Source: Panicum virgatum
Taxonomy: Eukaryota > Streptophyta > Magnoliopsida > Poales > Poaceae
Assembly: GCF_016808335.1 (NCBI RefSeq)
Contig: NC_053142.1
Span: forward strand, 2,927,802 to 2,991,801
Length of the DNA stretch: 64,000 nucleotides
Direction: 5' to 3'
Shown here: positions 10,689 through 21,276 of the stretch, one piece after another
How the letters are laid out: each line of letters opens with the position of its first letter
Numbering within the stretch: the stretch's first letter is position 1
Notes under the pieces: generated by a model
Databases searched by the model: none
The model's input: the letters and a program-made list of their open reading frames with translations, nothing else
What the model was told of the DNA's origin: nothing
Made by a program: the position numbers and the translations under genes

Positions 10689-13600
10689 TGTAACACCCGG
10701 TTTATAAAAGAACATAAACCGAGCAATCATATACGTGCCAGGATCAAGTCACACGTATATACAACAGAATGAACAGTATATCATAGCACATATCACGTAA
10801 AAAGACATAATAAAGCGAATACGAATGTTATTTATTACATTAATGACAAAATGTCTGATACAGCGGAAGCGAAGTACAAAATACGATAAAAGCTCTCCAA
10901 AGCTGAAGCAGGGCGCCACAGGGACGTCGACTGGGAGACGAAGCACCTAGAAGTCCTCGTAGTCCTGGTAGCGCTGGACGAACTCCCTCGTGTCGGCAGG
11001 AACTGAGCAGCAGTAGCGTAGCCAAGAGGAAAAAGTAGAGAAGAGGCAAGAGTGAGTACACAACTTGTACTCAACAAGTATAACACAAACTATGAGGCTC
11101 TAGGCTGGCTGACTCAACTGCATTAGCTTTTAAGTGTTGGCAAAATTTTATTAAAACTATTTACTACGAGTTGATGAATTACCATTAACCCAGTTACATA
11201 GTAATTAGTCAAGTTTAATCATGTAACTACTGAGAAACCAAACCAAAACCAAGCCACCAAGGTAAACCCCGAGAAGCACCTCCCTCGTCGGAAGGAGATA
11301 ACTTCACTAATCAAAAGGAGGATCTGGGCCGCTCATAACCGTGAGCACGGCTAGTATACCAGTTTTACACTCTGCAGAGGTTGCACATCTTTACCCACAA
11401 GTCGTGAGCTACGCCAGTTGTTCATCACACTTCCTTAGGTGAGATGGCCAGCGACTCACTACGAGGCCTTTAAAAAGAATCTCGTTGGTAAGGCGTAACC
11501 GCGAGAGTTAGGTTGGCGACGATGGGGCCCACCTCCGGGGGTACAAGCACAGGAGCGCAATCCAAGCACAGACCAAGCTGGAGGAGCAGGGACCATTGAA
11601 GCTTACTACTCTTGCCCCGCAGGTAAGTTACTCCAAACCAAAAAGATCTAGTTATTATGCCAAGTCTATCCCATTCTAGCCTTGTGGTAGCGCTGTTGTC
11701 CCAGGTTGTCGCTCTATGAACCGGTCCTTATGGAGAGTGGCCAACCAGGCAGTAAGCACCGTGCTGGCCCCCTAAACCATGTTTCTAAAAAAAACATCTT
11801 TTAACGAGAAGTGAGCCACTCAAGCCACACAGAGTGCCACTCTCAGAATTTAAGTTCAAGTAAAACATTAATCAATTTAATTAAAAAGGACCAGAGTGTG
11901 TTATAGCGCAGCAACCTAGCACAACTAACCAAAAAATGCATCCCAAAGGTATATATAAAGGATATAAAGTGGCTAGGAAAGTCCTTATAGGCATACAGTA
12001 TTAAAATGCAGTATGAAATTGTAATTAAAGTGATAGGTTGTTCATATTATACTTGCCTTCCTCGTACTGTTCCTGCTGCTGCTCAAACTGATCCGAAGAC
12101 GGCTGCTCCGGGTACTGGTACTGGGGCTCCTCAACTGGATCGGCGTCTACTCACGAACACATGGCCAAAACAATGCACAAAATAAGCATACAAGCAAATA
12201 CTAACAAAAACTAAGAAACAGTACATCAATACACAAAAACGGCGCACAAAACTATTCTAGAACTATTCTACGCGTTGCAACGATCGCGTGGATATAAAGA
12301 ACGCTAAAAACGGAGCTAAAACGCATTTTCTAGGCTAAAAACAAGTTCTAGGGGCTTATTTGTAATGGAACTGAAGTTCCAGGGGCTTTTCTGCAAAAAC
12401 CGAGGGCTAAAACGTAATTAAAGCGTAGCTATAGGGGCTAACGTGCAAAAAATACAAGGACAGGGACGGCGGGCACTATTACTGGAAAGCTTAGGGGCTA
12501 AAGTGATAAAAACAGGACCTAACTGAGATTATTTTTGAATAAAGGTGGACTGCGGGTTGATATCAAGAAAACCGAGGGGCTCTTTAACAAAAACGCCAGG
12601 CTGAAGGGGTACGCTTGAATCTGGGCGCTTGGATCTGGATCGGATGGCTAAGATCAGTTTGGATCTAGATCTAATCGTGGCCATCGCTTTTGGATCCGAT
12701 GGCTGAGAACAGAAGGACGCGAGGGCGGCGGCGCTGGCCGCCGGAACAGAGCTCCGTGGCGGCGAGCTCGCCGGAGCTGGTCATCCCGGCGCTCCCGTGG
12801 CCGGTTCGGGCCGCGGTTTGGCTCTGAGGCATGCGCATGGCACGCGTAACCCACTAGAAGTGGTTGCGCGGGGCTGCGGGGTTCGTAGCAGGGTGCTCGG
12901 CGGTGGGGGCGGCTCGGTGGGGCGGCGCTTCGCCGGCGAGCGGCGCACCAGTACCTAGGGAGCGTCCTGGGCCAAAACATCTATGGCAACAAGGGCAAGG
13001 CGACCTGGGGGTGCTTACCGAGGCTCGGGATCGAGCGGGGCGGCCGTGTAGGGGTGCCGACGACGTTGACCGGTGGCGGGATCGACGTTGCGCTCGTGGA
13101 CAGGGCACTGTAGGGCTCCTCCGGGCTTGCAGATCCACCGATGAAGTCCGGATGGGTCCTGTGAAGGTGTGCCTGGGGTCAGTTCGACTCGAATTACGCC
13201 GGCGGCGAGCAATTACGGCAGCGGGTCGACTTACCCGCGGCGGAAACCCACAAGAAATTCTCGTGCGTGCGGCCTTAGCGTCACGAGCAAAGGCTCGGGG
13301 TGCTTCGGGGTGTCAAGGCGAATCCAAGGAGGCGGTTTGCAAGGGTTGGGGCGGGGTGATGCGGTGTGGCCGCGGTAGAGCAGCGGCTCTGCTCTGGCGG
13401 CAATGGCGGTGGTGGCGTGTTAGGGTTAGGGGCGGTGATAGCGTGGGAGATGGGACTCCTGGTGCGACGCGGGTGGTTAAAAAGGCAAGCCGGAGATCTC
13501 GGCGGGCGGGCCAGCAAGGAAAGCTCGCCGGAGATCTCGGCGAGATGGATGCGGGCGCTGCGCGGAGCGGACGGCGCGGGAGGAAGGGGACTCTGACAGG

Positions 13601-14108
13601 GTGGGGTCGTCGGGTCAGTGGCAGCGGGGAGAACGGTGCGCGCGGCCTGGGCTGCGAAGGAGACTGGACCGGAGCGGGATGGGCTGGACCGAGTGGGGAG
13701 CGGGCTGAGCGCGCGCGCGGTTGGCTGGGCCGGAGTGGCGCGCGGGCTGGGCCGCCCGGGAAGGGAGAGGGGGAAGTGGCGAGATGGGCCGGGCCGAGCT
13801 GCTAGTTGGGTTTTGGGCTGGGTTGAGTTTTGGGTTTGGTTTATGGGTTCCTTTTCTATTTCTTTTTCTTTTCTAAGTCTAATTCAAACAAAGTTTGAAT
13901 TCAAATTTGAATTTGAATTCAAACCACACTCAAATAAAATTATGCACCAGCATGAATGCAACAAAAATTTAAACCTATGATAAATTTTAATTAATTAAGG
14001 AACAAAAATTAGATTAAATGCCAACTAAACACAATAAACCTTAGAAAATTTAACTAAAGCCAATTAATTTATTAACAAATGCTGAAATTTAAAAATTAGG
14101 GTGTTACA
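10689..14108 (-). repeat. Element B 5' LTR
   Basis: Near-identical partner of 2100-5518. In the minus direction the promoter region carries CTTTTTAAC near 13475 in place of a classical TATA box. It is followed by a GC-rich leader, the donor-like CCTCG|GTAAGC (intron 13018 to 12147) and the acidic exon 12146-12053. Confidence 0.95.
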
Positions 14109-14113
14109 GTACA
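14109..14113. repeat. Target-site duplication of B, right copy (GTACA)
   Basis: Direct repeat of 2095-2099. Confidence 0.95.
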
Positions 14114-14300
14114 GGAAGATCTGACTTATACTGAGCATCCGGTGAAGATTCTGGAGACATCAGAGAGGGTTACTCGGAACAAGCGCATCAGGATGTGCAG
14201 AGTTCAGTGGAGTCATCACAGTGAAGCTGAGGCTACATGGGAGCGAGAAGATGAGCTGAACAAGACATATCCAGACCTCTTTGCTAGCCAGCCCAGCTAA
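14114..14300 (+). pseudogene. Element A pol, part 2: chromodomain and stop
   Basis: Continues part 1 in frame after B. It encodes the chromodomain ([33 protein letters not shown]) and ends SQPS with TAA at 14298-14300. Sixty-two codons are open, counting the stop. Against B, one Lys is Arg and one Lys is Asn, so A appears to have been intact when B inserted. The chromodomain reads histone marks in related chromoviruses. Confidence 0.9.
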
Positions 14301-14318
14301 ATCTCGGGGATGAGATTT
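14299..14318 (+). other. Hairpin at the element A pol stop
   Basis: AAATCTCG, loop GGGA, TGAGATTT: the same hairpin as in B and E, with one C to T change that leaves a G-U pair in RNA. Confidence 0.6.
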
Positions 14319-14322
14319 CTTT

Positions 14323-14336
14323 AAGGGGGTAGGGTC
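14323..14336 (+). promoter_or_regulatory. Element A polypurine tract
   Basis: AAGGGGGTAGGGTC abuts the 3' LTR. Confidence 0.9.
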
Positions 14337-17300
14337 TGTAACACCCTAATTTAAATTTCAGCATTTTAAAAATAAATTTAATTGGCTTTATTTAATTTTC
14401 TAAGGTTTATTGTGTTAGTCTTGCATTTAATCTAAATTTTTGTTCCTTAAGTAATTAAAATTTATCATAGGTTTAATTTTTTGTTGTTGCATTCATGCTG
14501 GTGCATGGTTTTGTTTTGTTTGTTTGAATAGGAGTTTGAATTCAAATTCATTTGAATTCAAATAGTTTTGAGTTGAGAGGAAAGGAAAAGAAATAGAAAA
14601 GGAAAGGAACCCAAAACCCAACCCAACAACCCAAACCAAACTCAGGCCCGGACCCCTCTCTCTTCCCCGCTCGGCCCAGCAAACCCCATGCGCGGCCCAA
14701 TCCCGCGAGGCCCAGCGCGCCCGGCCGCTCCCCCGGCCCAGCCCGCTCCCCGGCCTGCCCCGCGTCACGCGGCCCGGTCCGCCCCGCGCTCCCGCTCGCG
14801 CAGCAGCCCGCAGAGCACGCGCCCCGCCCCTGCCAGCCCGGGCCCAGCCGTCAGCATCGTCCTCCTCCTCCCGCAACGCCCGCCCGCGATCACGGCCGCG
14901 TTTCCCGCCGGCCTCTCCCTGTGCGCGCCTCCCCAAGATGCCCGGGGCCCCCTTTAATTGGCCCCGCAGCCCTGCGCCTCCCTCACCCTCCCATCCTCAG
15001 CCGCCACCGCAACCCTAGCGCTCCACCCGCCCCTGCTCCACCACACAGGAGCCCGCCGCCGCAACTCGCCGCTGCCGGTGCCGCTCCGGTCGTGCCGCCC
15101 CATCCTCCAGCACCGTCGGGTCCCTCTGCGTCGAGCCACCGGGACCAGAAGCCTCAAGGCGCCCTCCTCCAGATCCCTCCATGAACGCCGCCCGCCTCCA
15201 CCGCCGGAGCTCGACGCCAACGCCCCACACGACACCCCAGCTCAAATTAGAGCCTCGGTAAGCCCCTTCCCGACCTACTATCCCGGTTGTGCCCTGGATT
15301 ATGCTCTGATTCATGCAAACGCGGGCGCGCTGGTGAGCTCCACCGCGCAGAGCCGCCTTTGCTGCCGCGCAAGCCGTTCCGCGCCCCGAACCGCCTCCCT
15401 GTTGCCTCCAGTGGGTGACGCATGCCGTGGTGGTGCTCCACGGCCAAACCCCGGCCCAAACCAAGCCCTGGAACCCCCAAAACGCCGAAGTCCGGCGAGG
15501 TTTCCGCGCAGCGCCGCCGCGGGACTTGGGTCTCCGGCGACTCAGCGCCGCCCCACGCGGCCCAAGTCCTGAGCCACCCGATCTAAAACGGACGATCCAG
15601 ATTAGATCTTGCCCCATTTAGATCTGAGCCGCCAGATCTGAATCCAACGGATCAGATCTGAGGATACCCCTTCGGCTTGTCACTTTTGCTAAAGAGACCC
15701 TCGGTTCTGTTGAAATCAACCCGCAGTCCGAACTTATTCAAAAATAATTACGCAGAGGTCCTGATTTTAACGCGTAGCCCCCTGAGTTTTACCAGTTTTG
15801 AACCCGCCGTCCACCCTTGGCGTTTTTGCACGCTAGACCCTGGAACTAAGGTTTAATTACGTCTAGGCCCTCGATTTTAGCAGAAAAACCCCTGGAACCC
15901 TGTTTTTCTTACAAATAAGCCCCTGAACCTTGTTTTAGGCCTAGTTTATGCGTTTTAGCTCCGTTTTTAGCATTCTTTATGTCCACGCGATCGTTGTAAC
16001 GCGTAGAATAGTTTTAGACTAGTTTAGTGTGCTGTTTTTATGTATTGATGTACTGTTTCTTAGTTTTTTTTGTTAGAGTTTGTTTGTATGCTTATTATTG
16101 TGCATTGTTTTGGCCATGTGTTCGTGAGTAGACGTTGATCCATCTGAGGAGCCCCAGTACCAGTACCCGGAGCAGCCGTCTTCGGAGCAGTTTGAGCAGC
16201 AGCCAGAGTAGTACGAGGAAGGCAAGTATAACATGAACAACCTATCACCTTTAATTACAATTTCATACTGCATTTTAATACTGTATGCCTATAAGGACTT
16301 TCCTAGCCACTTTATACCCTTTAAATATACCTTTGGGTTGCATTTTGGTTAGTTGTGCTAGGTTGCTGCGCTATAACACATTCTGGTCCTTTTTAATTAA
16401 ATTGATTAATGGTGTATTTGAACATAATTCTGAGAGTGGCCCTCTGTGTTGGCTTGAGTGGCTCACGTCTCGTTAAAATTGGTTTTTGTAGAAACATGGT
16501 TTAGGGGGCCAGCACGGTGCTTAGTGCTTGGTTGGCCACTCTCCATAAGGACCGGTTCATAGAGCGACAACCTGGGACAACAGCGCTACCACAAGGCTAG
16601 AATGGGATAGACTTGGCTTACTAATTAGGTCTTTTTGGTTTGGAGTAACTTACCTGCGGGGCAAGAGTAGTAAGCTTCAATGGTCCCTGCTCCTCCGGCT
16701 TGGTCTGTGCTTGGATTGCGCTCCTGTGCTTGTACCCCCGGAGGTGGGCCCCATCGTCGCTGACCTAACTCTCACGGTTACGCCTTACCAACGAGATTCT
16801 TTGTAACGGCCTCGTAGTGAGTCGCTAGTCATCTCACCTAAGGAAGTGTGATGAACCCCTAGCGTAGCTCACGACTTGTGGGTAAAGATGTGCAACCTCT
16901 GCAGAGTGTAAAACTGGTATACTAGCTGTGCTCACGGTTATGAGCGGCCCAGATCCTCCTTTTGATTAGTGGAGTTATCTCCTTCCGACGAGGGAGGTGC
17001 TTCTCGGGGTTACCTTGGTGGCTTGGTTTCGGTTTGGTTCTCAGTAGTGACATGTTTAATCTTGATTAATTACTATGTAACTGGGTTAACGGTAATTCAT
17101 CAACTCGTAGTAAATAGCTTTAATAAAATTTTGCCAAGACTTAAAAGCTAATGCAGTTGAGTCAGCCAACCTTAGAGCCTCATAGTTTGTGTTATACTTG
17201 TTGAGTACAAGTTGTGTACTCACCCTTGTCTCTTCTCTAATTTTTCCTCTTGGCTACGCTACTGCTGCTCAGTCCCTGCCAACACGAGGGAGTTCGTCCA

Positions 17301-17586
17301 GCGCTACCAGGACTACGAGGACTTCTAGGTGTTTGTCTCCCAGTCGACGTCCCTGTGGCGCCCTGCTTCAGCTTCGGAGAGCTTTTATCGTATTTTGTAC
17401 TTCGCTTCCGCTGTATCAGACATTTATGTCATTATTGTAATAAATAACATTCGTATACGTTTTATTATGTCTTTTTACGTGATATGTGCTATGATATACT
17501 GTTCATTCTGTTGTATATACGTGTGACTTGATCCTGGCACGTATATGATTGCTCGGTTTATGTTCCTTTATAAACCGGGTGTTACA
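14337..17586 (+). repeat. Element A 3' LTR (3,250 bp)
   Basis: Starts TGTAACACCCTAATTT and ends GGGTGTTACA. Its order matches the B and E LTRs: AT-rich start, GC-rich leader, donor-like CCTCG|GTAAGC (intron 15258-16131), acidic exon (16132-16225) and a conserved 3' third. The exon carries one premature TAG at 16209-16211 where the other copies have CAG. Confidence 0.93.
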
Positions 17587-17724
17587 AATGGTTATAACAA
17601 ATCAAGGGGTGGCTATCCAACCGTGTTTTCAGCAAGCAAAACATATGCAATTTTATAAAACAGGCCAATAGGTTGTGTTTGTAAAAACTAGGACAAAAGC
17701 CTGCATCAAAGGGCGGGATTGAAC

Positions 17725-17857
17725 TTGCCGTCTTCGAAGCCTTCGGGGAGGTCCTGGTCGAAGCACTGTCCTTCGGGCTCGGGGTCATGGAACTGGTCCT
17801 CGTTCGCTGGCTCGCAGTACTGCTCGTCATTGGGCTCTCCTTCGTTCACACCGTGAT
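17725..17857 (-). other. Exon-like acidic coding segment inside the C LTR (133 bp)
   Basis: Bounded by TAG| and GGCAA|GT. It encodes an Asp/Glu-rich peptide (DHGVNEGEPNDEQY, then FDQDLPEGFEDGK). The right LTR has the same segment at 41604-41736, with most replacements conservative. It has the same codon phase at both ends (2 bases in, 2 bases out) as the 94-bp segment of the A/B/E/H LTRs. Confidence 0.5.
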
Positions 17858-18610
17858 CTATGATGCATACAAACAAACACACAATCAAGAAAAAGAAATA
17901 AAAGTTTTATCATTGAGCTCGAATCGGAAATAATTAATATATGGAGTTCGGAGTAATATCTTTGGGTTGTTTCCTAATGGCATGGTCAAAACTATGTTAT
18001 GAGAGCCGTGGTAAAGTTATAGGTTGATCCGAGGTCGTTTGGCGCATGAAATGATAGGTTATATAAAGGTTTAGGGGTTGAATAAGGGATCAGGGACCTG
18101 TTTGTAAACATATTTGAGAAGGCAGGGGCTTGGTTTGTATTTTAGAAACTATTTGGGTCATTTTAAAAAGGGTGAGAGGTTTATTTATAAATGTGTTTAT
18201 ATGAGAGGAGGGTTTATTTCGAAATATATTAAAGGAAAAGTTTAACTTGAAAAAGGGCTAAAGGTGGAGGGGCTCTTTATAGAATAGAGGAAAGGGGGAG
18301 GGCCTAGGGGCAAATTTGCCCCATTCTTCCTCCTCCCGTCGGCAGGGAACAGTGGAGGGGAGGAGGCCTATGTGCCGGCCGATTCCGGTGGACCAGGGCT
18401 CGATGGCGACCCGGAGTAGGGGGAATAGGGAGGGGTGGAGGAGGCGATTTGATTCCCGGCCTCACCACGGGCCGGGGCGACGCGAGGAGGCGGGACGACG
18501 GGAGCGGGCGGCGGCGGGTTCCGGAGCTCGGGGCGGCGGTGCTACAGAGCTGGGAAGGGGAGCTTGGGGAGGCGAGCGCGGATGTGGAGGCATTGGGGTG
18601 CTCCTTGGCC

Positions 18611-18619
18611 CCTTTTATA
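18611..18619 (-). promoter_or_regulatory. TATA box of the C LTR
   Basis: The minus strand reads TATAAAAGG in a GC-rich context ahead of the leader. The right LTR has AATAAAAGG at 42498-42490. Confidence 0.7.
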
Positions 18620-19372
18620 GGCGGCCGAGGCGGTGGTGATGGGGGTGCGGCGGTGGCGACCCGGCGGGCGGCGCAGAGCGCCTTTAATGGTGCTCGGACG
18701 GCCACGCGTGTCGTGGAGCGGTGCGCGGGTGACGAGGCCGGCACAGGGTGATGCGATGGCATGGGCAGGCGTGAGCGAGGCAGGCACCTTTTTGCCGATG
18801 GCGGAGGGCGCGGCGCTGCTGCTCAGCAGTGGGCCTCGCGATGGTTGCACGTGGGAGGGGACGGGCACTGTGCGGGCATAGGAACGGCGATGCGAGCGGC
18901 GAGGGCAGGGCGCCAACGGCGGGTGGCACGGCGTGCGGCGTGGCGGAGCTCACTTCACGTGGCGGGGCCGGGCGCAAGCGGTGAGGCGCGGTGCTGAACG
19001 CGTGCGTACGGCGGGGCAGGCAGCGTCGCGGCTCGGGGCATCGGGCGAGCGCGCGCAGAGGGCCGAGACGGTGCGGGTGCGCGTACGTCACGACACGGCC
19101 GCGTGAAGTCCGTGTGCGTGCTCGTAGGCGGAGGGGGGCATCGGACCGGCCTGGCCACAGCGGTGCGCGGCGAGCGGTGCGTCGACGTCGAGGTCCGCGT
19201 GGAGAGCGTGCACGGGGCGCGTGCGTGGGCGGGCGGAGACGGCCGGCGGTGAGCGCGTGCGGGCAGGGAGCAGGGGCTCGGGTGCGCGCGGCAGGTAGGG
19301 GAGGTGCGCATGCGAGGGCCAGGCCGGGAGCGGCCGTGGCGTCGCGGCGTGAGCGGCTGCTCTGCAGCGCGC

Positions 19373-19536
19373 GGGAGAGAAGGGGGGAGAGAGAGGGAGA
19401 GGAGAGAAAAAGAAAAAAGAGAAAAAGTAAATAGAAAAAGGGGAAAAGGAAAAAGGAGAAAAAGAAAAGGAAAAGGTAAAAGAAAATGGAGAAAAGAAAA
19501 AAATGGGGGAGAAGAAAAGTGAAAAAGGAGAGGGAG
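19373..19536. repeat. Purine-rich low-complexity tract
   Basis: About 165 bp of almost pure A/G on the plus strand (runs such as GAGAGAGGGAGAGG and AAAAAGAAAAAAG), pyrimidine-rich on the sense strand of C, in the U3 region of C's left LTR. It is absent from the right LTR. Confidence 0.85.
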
Positions 19537-19781
19537 TGTGAGCGCCCGCCGGCGGCGATTGCGGCGGGCGGTCGCGCGTGGCGACAAGCCGCCGAGCGGC
19601 GCGGGACGGAACGGCGACGAGGAAAAAGGGAAGGGGTACGGTCGGCGGAAAATGGAACGGTGATGGAAATTGGATGTCAGGATAGCGGAAAAATCAGGGA
19701 TAGGTCTTGAGCTCAACGATGAAAAAGTTTGAAAATAAATTAGCGAGTGATTTAGTTAGTAAATTTTTCCAGGACGTCACA

Positions 19782-19800
19782 AACCTACCCCACTCAAGAT
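19782..19800 (-). promoter_or_regulatory. Element C polypurine tract
   Basis: The minus strand reads GAGTGGGGTAGGTT immediately before the TGTGACGTCC start of the LTR. Confidence 0.85.
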
Positions 19801-19820
19801 GAATCTCGTCCTCGAGATTC
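19801..19820 (-). other. Hairpin before the C polypurine tract
   Basis: GAATCTCG, loop of four, CGAGATTC: a perfect 8-bp stem. Against B and E the outermost A-T pair is a G-C pair, so both sides changed together. Confidence 0.75.
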
Positions 19821-21276
19821 GGCTGGCTCCTAAACAGGTGGGGAAATTCTTTCTTCAGAGCGTCTTCACATTCCCACGTCGCTTCCTCTACTCCATGTCT
19901 GCTCCACTGGACTCTGCAAATCCGTACTTCGGAGTTTCTTGTCCTCCTGGTGACAGTGTCCAAAATCTTGACCGTTATCTCCTGATATCGCAGGTCTGGC
20001 TGCAGATCTATCGCTTCTATTGGCACGTGCTCTGCCTCGAGTACCCTCAAACATCTTTTTAATTGCGAGACATGAAACACTGGGTGTATGTCCAACATTT
20101 CTTCTGGTAGCTCCAGTCGGTACGCTATGGCTCCGACTTTCTTCAGAACTCGGTACGGTCCAATGTACTGAGGGGCCAACTTTCCTTGCACCTGAAATCT
20201 TCGGGTTCCTCGAATGGGTGAAACCTTGAGATAGACGAAGTCTCCTGGGTTGAAACTTATTTCCCGTCTTTTCTTGTCCGCGTAGCTCTTCTGTCGAGAC
20301 TGGGTGGCTTTCAACTTCTCGCGGATTTCTGCTACTCTTTCCTCGGCTTCCTTTATGAGTGCGGGCCCGACTAGGGCACGCTCTCCAACTTCTGACCACA
20401 TCAGGGGAGTTCTGCATTTCCTTCCGTAGAGGGCTTCGAACGGTGACATGCCCAAGCTTGCTTTGTAGCTGTTGTTGTATGAAAATTCTGCATAAGGTAA
20501 ACTCTGTTCCCAATCCCTGCCATAGGTAAGGACACATGCCCTCAACATATCCTCCATAATCTGACTCACCCTTTCTGTCTGGCCATCCATTTGCGGGTGA
20601 TAAGCGGAGCTGAAATCCAATTTTGTGCCCATGGCTTTATGCAAACTCTTCCAAAACCTAGATGTGAACTGGGTCCCTCTATCTGAGACAATTCGGCTGG
20701 GCACACCATGCAGCTTTACTATGTTTTCCACATAGAGCTTAGCTAGTTTTTTCCCGCCGTAGCTGGTTCGTACGGGTATGAAATGAGCCGATTTAGTGAG
20801 TCGGTCCACTATTACCCATATGGAGTCTTGTCCTTTCTGGGTCCTGGCAAACCCACTACAAAATCCATTCCTATCTCGTCCCATTTCCAAACCGGGATGG
20901 GTAGGGGTTGCAACAGCCCTGCTGGCTTCTGATGTTCGGCCTTGATCCTCTGACAAGTATCACAACGGGCGACAAACCGTGCAATGTCCGCCTTCATCCC
21001 ATTCCACCAATATTTTTGTTTTAAGTCCATATACATTTTGGTGGATCCTGGGTGAATGGAGTATGCCGAGTTGTGAGCTTCATCCATGATTATTTGCATG
21101 AAGTCTCCTTTCCGGGGCACACAAATTCTATCTTTATACCACAAGGTTCCCTTATTATCCACTCTAAAATCTGGCGCCTTATTTTCTCCAGTCTGCCTTC
21201 GGATTTCCATCAGGTCCTTGTCCGAACTTTGGGCCTTTCTGATTCTATCCTCTAGTGTGGATTGGATGTTCAGCAC

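Larger units (their letters stand above)
2100..14108 (-). mobile_element. Element B: complete Tekay-type chromovirus, 12,009 bp, inserted in A
   Basis: Both LTRs, both 5-bp target duplications, the primer site, the polypurine tract and an uninterrupted gag-pol are present. The two LTRs (3,419 and 3,420 bp) differ by eye at about three substitutions (near 2995/11579, 3456/12046 and 3690/12280) plus one A in a homopolymer near 3204/11794. The element lies antisense to its host copy A, a close relative in sequence. By near-identical LTRs and intact coding capacity it is the youngest insertion in the window. Confidence 0.96.
1..17586 (+). mobile_element. Element A: Tekay-type Ty3/gypsy chromovirus, 5' part outside the window, split by element B
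   Basis: The window opens inside the pol gene of this element. Pol reads in frame from base 1 to 2099, is interrupted by element B, and resumes at 14114 to end at 14300. A hairpin, a polypurine tract and a complete 3' LTR (14337-17586) follow. The element lies in the left LTR of element C: sequence from 17587 on matches C's right LTR from about 41465. The C-terminal chromodomain and the TGTAACACCC LTR start place it with Tekay/Del-type chromoviruses. The 5' LTR and gag lie left of the window, so the target-site duplication cannot be checked; AATGG at 17587-17591 is the expected right copy. Confidence 0.9.
17587..19781 (-). repeat. Element C 3' LTR, fragment right of A
   Basis: Matches the right LTR from about 41465 to 43439 and ends GACGTCACA at the polypurine tract. 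On the minus strand it has a clear TATA box (CTATAAAAGG, 18619-18611), a GC-rich leader, a donor-like GTG|GTGAGG (intron 18465-17858) and an acidic exon (17857-17725). It also holds a purine-rich stretch of about 165 bp (19373-19536) that the right LTR lacks. Confidence 0.9.
19694..21276 (-). pseudogene. Element C pol: integrase and chromodomain (frameshifted)
   Basis: The integrase zinc domain ([27 protein letters not shown]) lies in one frame up to about 20860. A single-base shift then moves the DDE core (IVSDRGTQFTSRFW; DGQTERVSQ) and chromodomain (CRVQWSRHGVEEATW) to another frame. Both parts are otherwise readable. In place of the SQPS-stop of B, the frame reads on after SQPN through the hairpin and polypurine tract into the LTR, ending at 19694. 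A stop separates this block from RNase H just above 21276. The chromodomain groups C with Tekay/Del-type chromoviruses, clearly diverged from A, B and E. Confidence 0.88.

Noticed and set aside
10670..10690. tRNA-like sequence
   Set aside because: Only the 12-base primer complement of tRNA-iMet is present; there is no cloverleaf.
18275..18281. TATAAAG on the minus strand in the C LTR, first taken as the promoter
   Set aside because: It lies after the GC-rich leader and inside the putative leader intron; TATAAAAGG at 18619-18611 is better placed.
18316..19434. Several open frames of 70-150 codons on both strands in the C LTR (also 42183-43190)
   Set aside because: GC-rich shadow frames; composition Arg/Ala/Gly/Pro and not conserved between the two LTRs.
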